Below, one piece after another: positions 28,801 to 40,100 of a stretch of DNA of 64,000 nt (positions are counted from its first letter, which is position 1; every line of letters begins with the position of its first letter). The translations under genes were made by a program, and so were the position numbers. Origin of the DNA: Pectinophora gossypiella (lineage: Eukaryota; Arthropoda; Insecta; Lepidoptera; Gelechiidae); the NCBI RefSeq assembly GCF_024362695.1, contig NC_065415.1, positions 7,233,438 to 7,297,437 of the forward strand, read 5' to 3'. Under the pieces are notes generated by a model. That model ran no database searches. It had not been told where the DNA came from and saw only the letters and a list, made by a program, of their open reading frames with translations.

Positions 28801-31800
28801 ATTTGTGAACGAGATACTCTTTGCTCCGTAGTCGAACGGACTGTCAAACATAGATACTGAGTAGCACGTCGTGGTAACAGATCAATTCGTCAACGCCTCG
28901 TGTGGCATTGTTGTACTTTAAATGTAACATAAAAAAAACATAAACTGCCTATATACGTCCCACTGCTGGGCACAGGCCTTCCCTCAATCAACCGGAGGGG
29001 GTATGGAGCATACTCCACTACGCTGCTCCACTGCGGGTTGGTGGAGGTGTTTTTTTACGGCTAATAGCCGGGACCAACGGCTTAACGTGGGCACGTTATC
29101 ATTATATTCCGAAGCACGGAATCATCTTACTTTTTCGGACAATCAGGTGATTCAAGCCTGAAACCTGACTTGACTTAACTTGTGATTTTAAATGTAAAAA
29201 ATATACATTGAAAAACTTAAACCCGACCTAAGAATTTGCCTTCCACAGCATTCGGCCACGGCTGTCTCCTAAATATGACTATTCGGAAGAATTTCAGAGA
29301 AGTATAACCTATTTGCATGTTTCATATTCTTTTAGAGCGCGATTTTTCCGTAGACGGGTTTTAGTTTTGCAACTTACCTATATTATTTTCGGGTCTTATT
29401 TATTAAGATTACGTGTTTCCTTTATGTGATTTATGCAAGATTTGGAGATACGACTCATCCGAAGAATTACTGAGCAGTTATGGTTATCAACTCAACGTAA
29501 TTATCGAGTAAACGTAAACTAACCCGCAAGTTGAAGCTAGTGATATGTAAATGTACATTAATATGTAAATTAAGCCCATTCATTTGATACCATTCGAAAA
29601 AAAAATGATCGTCCTCAGTTTCCCTTTAGAGGACGCCACATAAAATTTAGCGTGACATTGGCCCCGATTCCTGCAGACACCGCCTAATTTTATTTTAAGT
29701 TATATCCGTCATTTTCAAATCCGTCGAAAAGGAAAGGGACGGATGATTCACAGCTCTTAATTTTAGGAAGAATGAGTAAATGAATGAATAACCCGGGCGA
29801 ATCAAAAGGTACGTCTCTGGTATGCAATCCGTTTGACGTGCTGTCTACTTAACTGTGTCGGGTTATTGACGGATGTAAAATTTTTAGACGGTTAGTTTAG
29901 ATTTGTGCTTAAAATTGACGTGTGTTCCATAAATTTTATGCTTGTCGATTACCCGTCCCTTTCCTTTCGGCGGATAAGAAAATGACAGATATAACTTAAA
30001 ATAAAATTAGATGGTATTTACAGGAATTAGCACCATTATATAGCCTATAACCACCGGAAAATTAGGACGCTTCTAGTGACACCTCATTTGTTAATTCTGG
30101 CAAGTGGTGTAGAAGTAGTGGTTACAGACGTGCATACACACATACATACATAGCGGTCAAACTCATATTCCTCCTTTTTCCTTTGCCACAGTCGGGTAAA
30201 AACAACGACACGGTGACGTTCCGACGTCCCAAAAGAGATACAACACATTGTGTGCCATCTCACTTAATCTCATTCTATGGATTCTTTATTTATATAAAAA
30301 ATATATTTCACTTAATTTCTTAAATTCTAATCCAGAAAATAGATCTTAGGAAATAGCTATGTGAGTCTATAAAAGTGATTTGCAATAATTGTAGCCAGAA
30401 ACCCTAGTCAAGTTGGAAATGTTTTTATTCCTACAATCGCTAACGAGTAAACCGTTCAAATTAATCGAACACCTTTAAGTTGATTCTTGAGTAATTTATT
30501 CGTTCGTAAGTGCAGAAATAGGAATATAGCAACTTAGTTAGGCCCTTAGGATTAAAGTAGATCATCATTTACTGAACCATGTAAGGGGTCTGAATCCTTT
30601 GAGCAACCCTGGTTGCTGAGGTTGGTAATCCACCTCACAACCCACACGGTAGAAGAAGAAAGCTTCCAACATACGTTGCGTAGTCTACTTACTCCAACTT
30701 GTGGACGATGCAATCCTTGATACCCTTAGCAACACCATCAACCATGGTAATATCCACCATATTGAGAACAGAAACGGTCACATTCTTCACAGGGAACGGA
30801 TCAATCTGAGGGATGTCATACTCAGGAATTCCAGTCTTGGCAATGTCTCTTAAGACAGATTGGAAGAGGTCACTTTGGCACGCGGAATCCGCCACTTTAC
30901 ATTTTCCTAAGTTGTCCACTATAGGGAAAAAAATATTTATATAAGTAAGATCTTAATATAATTGATAAACAGGGTGTTAGTGACATCGTAACGAAAACTT
31001 TGAGGGATGATTCAGGCCATGATTCTGAAATGATATCAAGTGAAATTTTCCGTCGCAAAAGTATGGAACTGAAAATAGTTAAAAAAGCGACAAAAAATTT
31101 CATGAATTTTCCGACAGGAAATTCCACTACCACGAGATGATTCAGCTGATTATTATTATTGTAAAAGTATAGAATTGAAATGAAAAAAAAATAAAAGAAA
31201 TATTGAATTTTGCGACGGAAAATTCCACTTGATATTAACTCAGAATCATGGTCTGAATCATCCCCCTGATTATTCATTATGATTGCACTAACACCCTCTA
31301 TAATTATATTAAAGGTCTAACAGAAAGCTCGGTGAGGAGAGGATAATATTATGTTATACTACGTTGTTATATTAAAGATAATTTTCTTAGTTTCCTTTAT
31401 TATACACATTTTGCTGTTTTAACCATATCTTATTGCACACTTATTATAGTAAAATAATAATTTGCTATTTTTAGTGAGTAATCGTTACATGAGCCATGTC
31501 AGGGGCCTTTGGCGGCTCAATAATAACCCTGATACCAGGGTTTCTGAGGTTGGTAATCAACCTCACAACCCACACAATACAAGATAATTTGCTTAGCAGT
31601 GGGATCAGATAGGCTAGATATATTATGTTAGGTAACAACAATTATGCAATACACAAAAACGTCAAGTCACGCTGTATAATTTTAATGACGTCGGTAGAGG
31701 TAAGTAGATACATTCAAAGTTTATAGGATTTTAGTCCAAGATACAATTATGAGTTTTAGTTTGAATAGGTATTTTTTTATAATAATTATTATACTATATT

Positions 31801-32499
31801 TAGTACAAAAATATTATATTATTATATTTAGTATCACTGTATAAAATAAATAAATAAAATAATTAGGAATGTATGTAATATTATTCAATAATGTCTTTCT
31901 TTTATTCCTCCTATGGGTGTCAAGCATCATCGCGTTTTCACGGGGTCCGCTTTGCTAACCTGAAGATTTGACAGGTCCGGTTTGTTACAGAAGCGGCTGC
32001 CTGTTGAACCTTCCAACCCGCGAAGGTAAAACTAGCCCAATACAGGTCCTCAAGTCCAATATTTTATTTATTTTATTTTGTTAGGGATGCTATACTAAAT
32101 AGCGCTTTCCTACCCTGGGAAACAGGTATAAAGCTTGGAAATAGAGATATGACAACGAATAATAACAAGGCTTTAAGTAGGTCCACACAAAAGATTTTAC
32201 CCGCTTAAAGTAAACAGAAAACTCGTAGAGGTGTGGGTACTTAGTTCATATTGGGATGGACGTACCTCTGACTACCCGTGAGCTTAGGTAATGTTAAATT
32301 AAAATTCAAAATAAAAATATTCGAAAATAATAAAGTACTAATAAGGTAGAAGAAAAGAATATCAGTAACGAAAGGTAAGTAAGCACTTTCTCTTGGTTAA
32401 GCCATTATTGGTTGGAAAACTTTGAAACTTACCAAAGGCAGACTCGCAAACAAGGAAAATGGAACAGACAAACAAAACGAACGCTTTTCTAGCAAACAT
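25856..32499 (-). CDS. Takeout/JHBP-family secreted protein, gene 3
   Basis: Exons on the minus strand: 32433-32499, 30693-30918, 28614-28765, 27809-27964 and 25856-26037. All are GT-AG, phases 1, 2, 1, 1; the 783 nt encode 260 residues. Residues 1-22 are a signal peptide, and C29/C36 are the family Cys pair. Exon 2 reads KTGIPEYDIPQIDPF and MVDGVAKGIKDC. Exon 3 reads CDITIKGRYKV and GGSTVHGEGIGKV. Exon 4 reads ATFAANNLFLG. Exon 5 reads LNDNWKFVMDTFGKPFLDKA and YEQSHKFFDVVPTKYYLLDD. It closely resembles gene 4, so this pair is probably the youngest duplication. Introns hold MITEs and SINE copies, but coding and splice sites are clean. Secreted hydrophobic-ligand binding is the family role; the ligand is unknown. 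Confidence 0.93.
26258..26419. mobile_element. Foldback MITE with about 55-bp inverted repeats
   Basis: Ends are AGGGGCCTGT and ACAGGCCCCT. The arms match for about 55 bp with few differences, through AATAAAACTTA, AATTGTAAATTAC and GACAATTTGATGT. The CAGGGGC-type terminus is common in hAT-derived MITEs, but I could not identify a target duplication. It lies in intron 4 of Takeout gene 3 and generates the spurious frame at 26132-26557. Confidence 0.75.
27425..27625 (+). repeat. Dispersed repeat family R
   Basis: Same order of blocks as 16320-16527: TCATAAAATTCGACAGAGGG, TTACGGGCGATCTC, and the ending GACTACGGGCGTGAGTTTAT. It lies in intron 4 of Takeout gene 3. Confidence 0.55.
28118..28478. 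mobile_element. Long-TIR MITE, copy 1
   Basis: Left TIR starts at CACCTGATTCCTGC and runs through TTTTAAGTTATATCCG and GGACGGATGATTGA. The right end is its inverse, with GATTACCCGTCCCTTTCC and GACAGATATAAATTAAAAT. Inverted repeats are about 80 bp. A second copy in the same orientation lies at 29655-30022, in the next intron. Confidence 0.7.
28944..29160 (-). repeat. SINE family A, head missing
   Basis: Tail and body only: CTGCCTATATACGTCCCACT to CAATCAGGTGATTCAAGCC. It lies in intron 2 of Takeout gene 3. Confidence 0.75.
29655..30022. mobile_element. Long-TIR MITE, copy 2
   Basis: Homologous over its whole length to 28118-28478, including TCCATAAATTTTATGCTTG. TIRs are about 80 bp; the terminal motif is CCGATTCCTGC with inverse CAGGAATTAGC. 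An internally deleted relative lies at 62113-62285. Confidence 0.72.
30576..30661 (+). repeat. SINE family B, tail fragment
   Basis: AACCATGTAAGGGGTCTG, then GAGGTTGGTAATCCACCTCA, then CCCACACGGTAGAAGAAG. It lies in intron 2 of Takeout gene 3, about 30 bp from exon 2. Confidence 0.6.
30970..31299. mobile_element. M1 MITE, fused deletion derivative of the dimer
   Basis: Starts CAGGGTGTTAGTGACATCGT and ends ACTAACACCCT. In the middle (about 31125-31150) a right-arm segment AGGAAATTCCACTA runs directly into a left-arm segment GATGATTCAGCTGATTATTA, as if the linker and adjoining arms of the dimer had been deleted. It lies in intron 1 of Takeout gene 3. Confidence 0.7.
31485..31583 (+). repeat. 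SINE family B, tail fragment
   Basis: ATCGTTACATGAGCCATGTC, GGGGCCTTTGGCGGCTCAAT and CTCACAACCCACACAATA. It lies in intron 1 of Takeout gene 3. Confidence 0.65.
31915..32045 (+). repeat. SINE family E fragment
   Basis: ATCGCGTTTTCACGGGGTCC, CCTGAAGATTTGACAGGTCC and AGCGGCTGCCTGTTGAACCT match 24075-24178. It lies in intron 1 of Takeout gene 3. Confidence 0.6.
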
Positions 32500-32562
32500 G
32501 GTTCTTACGTTGGCGGCGGCTGTTCTACTACTATAATGATACACACAGAGCTGTTCTTAGGT

Positions 32563-32572
32563 ATTTATAAAT
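32563..32572 (-). promoter_or_regulatory. TATA box of Takeout gene 3
   Basis: The minus strand reads ATTTATAAAT, about 65 bp upstream of the ATG and similar in setting to the box of gene 4. Confidence 0.6.
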
Positions 32573-34086
32573 GCTAGAGTTATAGAAAAAAACTAACTAG
32601 AAGAACCGGTTGTTCTAATTTTGGTTAAAACCCTTTGAATAATTATAACAATTACTATGTATTGTGTTATGTGTAGTGGGTGCTAGTTTATCTAAAATTC
32701 GCTGGTTGACTAGTATGGATAGCACTTTTGCAGTGAAACATTCCCGTGGAACCGGGAGCGACAAGAACCGAGGGTTAAATTGTTTTTTTTTTTATTTTAT
32801 AAATTTGAAACAAGCGTTATGTTTTATTCGATTCAGGGATTTTTGTTATCCAAAATAATATTTTTAAGAAGCCATTTCCATACTTTCATGAAGTTTAGAT
32901 AAATAAGCACCCAAATATCCGATCACTGATTATGTATTTTATAACAAAAACAAAATAATATCTCTTGTAAAAAATATTCAAGAATGATCTTTGATGAATC
33001 CTCCTAATCGTTCCGATCAACAAGATAATATTTACGCCGGAAAATTATAGAAGTTACAACTATATCTTTTATTTTTTGTTATTTTATTTGCCCATTGAAA
33101 ACTTTATTTTATGACGATAAACAGATAAGACTTGACTGAAAATAAGTACAGCGTATTCGTAACTTATATGTTGATAATAATATACGTGTTAAGGAGGAAA
33201 GGGTAAAAGGTCGTGAACCTAAAAAAAGACGTCGTCAAAATTTATGAAAATAAAAATAAAAAAACACGCACATGAATATTTTATGTTAGTAATTAATATA
33301 TGACATGTTAGTATGTTTTGAACAAAAGACCACGACAATCAAGGACACAGTCTGGATTGGTAATGACACAATAGATAAAAGACTACAATACTTAAAAGAT
33401 TCATAAGCTGATTTAAAGATCTGCGTAGTTGACTCACTAGTTGCGTACATTACGAGAGTCTAAACGATAGGTATATACCTGGACATTTCTTCTGCCGGTA
33501 TATTCTCTAACCAGCCTTTTGAAGCTTTTTTTTCTTTTTTTTTTTGACGTGACTTATTGTAGATTTGCCACAGATGGCATTAACTACTTGGCCGGACAAA
33601 TGAGGAGCGCTGAAGGCTCTCATCTGGTACAACGTTTAAGACAACAAGCCTGAGGGTGCCCAGTGCCTTTTGAAGCGACAGCGGATCTTATACTTCCAGG
33701 TGAAGCATCTATATGAGCATCTCTAAAAATAGTTCGTATCCATTCTTCATTCTTTTTTAGGACCATAAGGTCCTAGGAGCTGATTTTACTACTCCAGTAA
33801 CAGAGATAATGCACGAAGAAATTGTCATAATGTCTGAGGATAATGATGCTGATGCTATAATAATATGCTAAGTTTCCCCGAAATTTATTTTTGCTGCATT
33901 ATACCTATATATTTGGGCACGTGATGCAACTCAAAGGTAGAAAAACCTGGGTGGGCAGTTTTGTATCTGTCACTTATTTCAGGTAAGTGGACCCCCAGAG
34001 CGATGACGTTGACAACAGATCTTACTAAAGTGTGAAGACACATAACATGACGTAGCATCACGCTTAGATCCCCGAGGGGTACGCAG
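32573..34086. other. Intergenic DNA with one retroposon fragment
   Basis: No coding frame is supportable. At 33520-33665 a T-rich tract followed by GACGTGACTTATTGTAGA and GGCATTAACTACTTGGCCGG is the same retroposon as the insert at 14733-14800. The rest is AT-rich spacer. Confidence 0.5.
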
Positions 34087-34234
34087 AGGTGTTAGTGATA
34101 TCATAACGAATACTGAAGTATACCTAGAATTGAAAATATTTCAAAATAACACAAAAAGCTTCACTTGATATCAACTCATAATCATGGTGTGAATCATCCC
34201 TCAAAGTTTTCGTTACGACGTCATTCACACCCTG
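34087..34234. mobile_element. M1 MITE, short internal deletion form
   Basis: GGTGTTAGTGATATCATAAC at the left and CGTCATTCACACCCTG at the right. Most of the left arm is missing; the right arm is intact. Confidence 0.65.
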
Positions 34235-34244
34235 TATAGTACAC

Positions 34245-34465
34245 ACTCCTCGCCAGCTATGTTTAAGTCCAATGTAATAGGGGCATACATATTCCTATTA
34301 ACTGGGCACAAATCTTAGAAACCACGTAACATCAGTTGTATATGACCCAAACTGTTTCAAATATGAATTAAAACTCACAAAGTCAAATTCAATTGTCTAG
34401 GGGCCGAGCTAGGATTCGAACCAGGGACACTACGATATAACGCGTTTTCCAAACAGGGCTATCAC
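34245..34465 (-). repeat. SINE-like repeat with tRNA-type head
   Basis: The minus strand shows GTCCCTGGTTCGAATCCTAG near 34405-34425 (B-box-like), with a tail ending in AACATAGCTGGCGAGGAGTG. The same tail occurs in the 13690-13980 repeats. Confidence 0.5.
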
Positions 34466-37139
34466 AGATTCATATAAAGTGTGCAGAGACACGATCAAGT
34501 CGAATATTATTTATATTCAAAGAAGAACTTGTCTACTTAAAATAAATAATGCATATAAGGATTGTGCCACTTCTCTATCAGTCGTTTCCGCATACGTCAC
34601 CAAGGATATTGCTAATTATAGTCAAGGTATCTATGTAAAACATAATTATTATGTATATTGGTCATTTAGTATACATAGGGTTAAAACAGGTCACGGATGA
34701 CGACGAAGTAATTCAGAATTACTGACGGGATTTTAACTAGCATCTAGTTTAACGTTAGGAAATGCGTAAAACGCCGTGCGGCAGGGGGGGGGGAGTTATT
34801 AAATGGGACTTCCCGGGTGTCACCCGCATACCCTCTAAAGACCTATTGGTGTCCCTACCTGCACCTATGAAGGACTTCACAGGCTATTTTTCCCGAAAAC
34901 AATATGCTGAAATTAAAGTTGGACACAAACATTCTATTTCCAAAAAAAAATCCACTTCGAGATTTTATATAAGTAAATTAAACAACTAGGTCACAATAAT
35001 ACTATCGATTTGGATATGATTTACAATATGTTCAATAAAGAGGAACGCATTGAAAAATATTTAAAACAAACAGGTCTTTTAAAATCCTTAACTTTATGTG
35101 TTGTTAAGTTGCCTTGCGGCATAGAATACGTGTAGAACGGCAATTCTCCGCTCCCGAGAATTGCTACGTATTATTTAAGTATAGCAACATATTTAATTTC
35201 TGTTTCTACGACTCGCTAAAGAAACCTTATGAAGTTCATAAAAGCGCGAATGGGCTCGCTCACCCACAGCATCAGTCAGTAATCAAACACCCAAGCAGTT
35301 ATTTGAATTTGGTATTACACCCAAATAATATTCTTTTACATTTATTTATTTTTCACTTTTTGTATCTCTTGAAATATCTTCAGTGGAATATCATTTTAAA
35401 GTATTAGCTAACATGTATACCCACGTTCTCCTACCATACTCATTCACATGTAGTTTTTTAAATTATTGGGTCTTTATTTTACTGTAGTACTACTGACATG
35501 TTTATTTGATAGAATAGGTACTGTAATAGTTTTACAATGTTTTAATGAATTTAATTTAATTTTTTGAATTTATTTTTTATATTAAGTTGCAAAGTTACCA
35601 CACCCCGACCTGCCTTTCCCGCTCCCCTCGGTCTTACTTTAGTATTCAATATAACATCAGATGTCACACACGCAGATGCGTAAAACGAGGTGTATTGTCT
35701 GTGTAAAACGAGGTATTTTGTTTGAAGTGTCCGGGATTTGCTTACGGTTTATAGTCATCATCTATTTACGTCAACTATTATATAAATAGCTTTAAAATTA
35801 CAGCTCCAACATAATAAGTCAACACGATTATTAAATGGCCGTATAATCTTGCTACAAAGTAGTAACCTAATAGTAAATAATTATGTTATATATTGTTGCT
35901 ATGTTCTGTGAAGCTGACGATCGTAATCGAAACAATGTAGAGTAGAATGATATCAGAAACAACAATTTGTGATTTTATTACTTCTTTATAAGTAATAATA
36001 TAGTATAGTATAAGTAGTAATAATATATACTTATCAATTACATCCATTAAAAAGAATATATTACACATACATACATAAGATGATGTCTGTTCCCGCACTA
36101 AGCAGAGACCACAGATTTCCACTTACTAAGATCGTGCGACATACTACTGGTTTTGAGAAAATGACCGGTTAATGAAAATATTGAAGGACTTTTAATGTCA
36201 GTACCATGGAAAATAACAAGAACTCAGTTTGTACAAGTAAGTCAACATGTTTTCACAAGACGTCCTAAATATCAAGCCTTAATATCGTCCTAAATATCGC
36301 CGGACAAAAATCTGCTAATATTAAATTAACTTTTGATATTAGATCTTTTTACCCTTCTTTGTATAAAACATTTTTATTTAGAATATTTTTACTTTTTTTA
36401 TACGATATTGTTTTTTCTATCTCTGTCATTGTACTTCTGGTCCTATGGAAGATTGAAATACATTGCGAAAACGAGAATTTCTGAATTATTTTTCCAAATT
36501 ACTCCTTCTACAACTGAGAACATATTCACTCTCTATTCACAATTTCTTTCCCGAGCACTTACGTCGTCGTTATTTTTCTATTAGTTAGCGTCCAATTTAG
36601 TTACAACTTACCTGTTTACTTTTGTAAATGTAACTGGCAGTTTGCCGGCGGGAATTCCATGTGTGAAAACTAATTTGATAAACTAAGTAATTTAGCTTTT
36701 ATCCCATAACTCAAGCGAATAGAGAAATCTCATTTTGTGTACTTACGTTACAGTTAAACTCCAAATAATGAGGTAAGTTTCGTCATGATACAATGTGATA
36801 CAATATGAAACTAAACATAGATAATATTGTCCTGTGTTTTAGTAGTTAGATAAGTAAACTAAATTTTCATATAATTATTTTAAATGGTTACGACAAGCGC
36901 CTGTGATGTTTTAACATACATATGTGTCCATATCACATTCATAGTTTTAGTTCAGGCGCTTGATTTTTGATTTAAATGATAATTAAAATATAAGATGCTT
37001 TATTGATTCAGTTAATAAAACTCTTCTCATTGAAATTAAAATTGAATAAAAAATAGATTATAAACGTAACGATTTCCATTTATTTTCATTTCTTGATCAA
37101 GTAATATTGGAACCTAAGTTAGAAGTACAAACACACAAT
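34466..37139. other. Intergenic DNA, no gene seen
   Basis: About 2.7 kb between Takeout genes 3 and 4. It contains a ten-base G run near 34785-34794 and a diverged repeat at about 35630-35745 related to 54100-54260 (shared TCACACACGCAGATGCG). A small foldback pair CAAGCGCCTG/CAGGCGCTTG lies at about 36895-36962. Chance frames at 34479-35407 and 36333-36584 lack any family motif and are not called. Confidence 0.45.
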
Positions 37140-37145
37140 TTTATT
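37140..37145 (-). terminator. Poly(A) signal of Takeout gene 4
   Basis: AATAAA on the minus strand, 55 bp after the stop codon. Confidence 0.6.
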
Positions 37146-37199
37146 CTTAATACTAGACCAGGTATCTTGAATATATTTCTATATATTTTTTGGCACTTT

Positions 37200-40100
37200 T
37201 TAATCTTTACTGATGTATGGTGTGAGGTCGTCAGTGAGGTAATATTTTGTAGGAACAACATCGAAGAATTTGTGAGTCTGCTCGTACACTATATCCATGG
37301 CCTTATCAAGGAAGGGTTTCCCAAAGCTTTGCATGATGAATTTCCAATTGTCATTTAGCAAACCCACGACGAGAGTGCCTGAAAATTATGAAATTAATTA
37401 TAAAGCACACTGCACTGAACTATTAATTATGTTTGACTCGCAAGTTTTGTTTTAGGTGACCAGGTCACATTTTACATCATAAGTAACATCTTCTTATCGT
37501 GTGGGTTGTGAGGTGGAATACCAGGCTCATCAACCCTGGTGTTAGGGTTACTATTGAGCCGCCATAGGCCCCTGACATGGCTTTGATTCATACATACATA
37601 AACTCACGCCTATTTCCCACCTGGATAATTAAAGTCTATGGAATTCATTTGCTTCGACCCTGGCGTAGTTACTCCACACTTAACAATCGTTTCATATACC
37701 TACGCACGCCGGTTCAGATTCAATGACACTAAACATTTTTTAAGGACATCTCTATTTTGGTCAATGTGACCTTTAGATTCATAATGATAAAAGTGTTTAA
37801 TTTAGACAACAAGTGACGTATTAACTAAGACATATTTAGCAAAAACATAAGATGGACATACTTACTAGCATCACTTTCTCCTAAGTAGATATTGTTGGCA
37901 GCAAAGGTGACTTTACCCAAAGTGTAAGAGTATTTCACATCCTCGATCTGGCAGTCAAGGTAGATATCACCATCTCGCTGTTTGACTAAGAAATGGAAGT
38001 CGAATTTCATCCGCATTTTATCTGGAATAACAGAAAAGTAAAGTTTAATAGAAATACCAGCCAACATTCACGATCACCATCATGTACACACTTTAGAAAT
38101 AAACAAATAAATATTATAATAAAAAATAATAAAAATAAATAATAATATCCTGTGATAGTGACATCGTAACGAAAACTTTGAAGGATGATTCAGACCATAA
38201 TTCTGAGTTGACATCAAGTGGAATTTTCCGTCGCAAAAGTATGGAAGGGAAAATAATTTTAAAAAATCACTAAAAGTTTCATGAGTATTCCGACAAGAAA
38301 TTCCACTCGATATCAACTCCAGAGTCATGGTCTGAATCATCCCCCTCAGTATTCGTTACGGTGTCACTATCACACATACCTACTTGTATGGCTACTATAC
38401 GTACTTGTACGGGGTGTAAGTGACATCGTAACGAATACTGAGGGCGATGATTCAGCTGATTATTTTGAGTTGATATCAAGTGGAATTTTCCATCGCAAAT
38501 ATATAATATAAAAAAAACGAAAAGAGAAAAATAATTTTGCGACTGAAAATTCCACTTGATAGGGGTACGTATCATAATGCATAAATTTAAAATCTATAAG
38601 TTTACAATGTATAAGTTCAAAATATATAAAATCAAAAAGTATAATAGTCAGAAGAAATAATCATCAATATGCATAACTTACGTTATATATAAATATCATA
38701 ATGCATAAGTTTACAATGTATAAGTTCAAAGTATATAAAATACTTAAACTAAAATCTTCACCGCCGCCTCTCGGCCCTTCGGGCCTCGATGGTCACAAGT
38801 AACCTAACCCACTCGGCTATATGGCAGGGGGCTCGCTTTGCTCGCCCCCTGCCATACAGCCTTCGTAACCTATATCTACAGTGTCGGGGTGCCCGTAACG
38901 CGGAGCTCCATAGAAAAAAAAAAATAATTTTAAACTATTTATAATAAAAAAAAGGTAAAGCCAATATGCCAAAAACCACTATGCTACACAAGAACAGGGT
39001 AAATATCTTTAGGCTTAACAAACATTATGCTAAGTAATGTTATAAAACGTAGCCTTAGGAACCATTATGCATTGTGTTTGTTATATGTTTCGACCATTAT
39101 GGCATTCAAACTTAGAAATTTAGAACTTATGCAAAATTACTTTATACATTTTGATGCATTATATATTTTGATTTTCGGTATTTTAACTTTATATATTCCA
39201 ACCATATGTATTTTGAAATTATATATTATGATACGTACCCCTTGATAGTCACTTAGAATCATGGTCTGAATCATCCCCTGAGTATTCGTTATCCTATAAT
39301 TACTTTAGATTTTTTAGGATGCGTAACTGTATAGGTCTTGCTGACGCAAATGCAAACTGCTCACAACTTGCAAGACAATAAGATCTGCTACTTATTGAGT
39401 ACCCATATATTTGTTACCTATGACAACCTTTCCTTTTCCGTCACCATGTACTGTGGCTCCTCCAAGAACATTCTGGATCAGTGGAGATGAACCATATGCC
39501 TTGTATCTACCCTTAATAGTTAGGTCACACGTCATCTCCAAAGTTGCCATTTCATCTTCCACGTGTGTTCTGGAAAAAACATATTTTATAAAATATACTT
39601 CCTCCTTCCTCCACATTCATCAATCCTTTCATACACGCTCACCTGTTCAGAATAGAGAAGTATGTCAGGATCGAAGCAAATGGAATTCCGTAATCTCGGC
39701 TTACCCCGTTGGGATATAAACGTGAGTTTATGTATGTATTTATAAAAAAAAAACATACAGGTATAACCTAACGAGTATATTCCCTATTAGGTTAGTCAGA
39801 GGTACATCCATGGCATGAGGAACTAAGTATCCGCGTTGTACTGAGGTTTATTACTAAACCAACGCAACGCGATTGAAGGTAAAGGTGGTGAGCCAAGAGA
39901 TGTTATGACTCCGGATCGAAGCAAATGGAATTCCATAGTCTCTCCCATTCCGATGGGAAATAGGCGTGAGATTATACAGGGCGTTAGTGACATCGATGAG
40001 GTGATGATTCAGACCATGATTCTGAGTTAATATGAAGTGGAATTTTCCGTCACAAACTTCATGTTCCTTTTTGTGTTTTTTTTAATTATTTTCAATTCTA

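Noticed and set aside
34762..34989. 75-codon frame with an Arg/Gly-rich start after a G run
   Set aside because: It depends on a ten-base G homopolymer, lacks a recognisable domain and has no splice context.
36333..36584. Hydrophobic 83-codon frame (also 22156-22446)
   Set aside because: Phe/Leu/Ile-rich frames are expected by chance in AT-rich DNA; no signal of coding constraint.
38279..38575. Open frames at 38080-38575, 47006-47275 and 30897-31277
   Set aside because: All are translations of M1 palindrome arms, recognisable by the repeated peptide pattern from the shared GACATCGTAACG and GATGATTCAG blocks.
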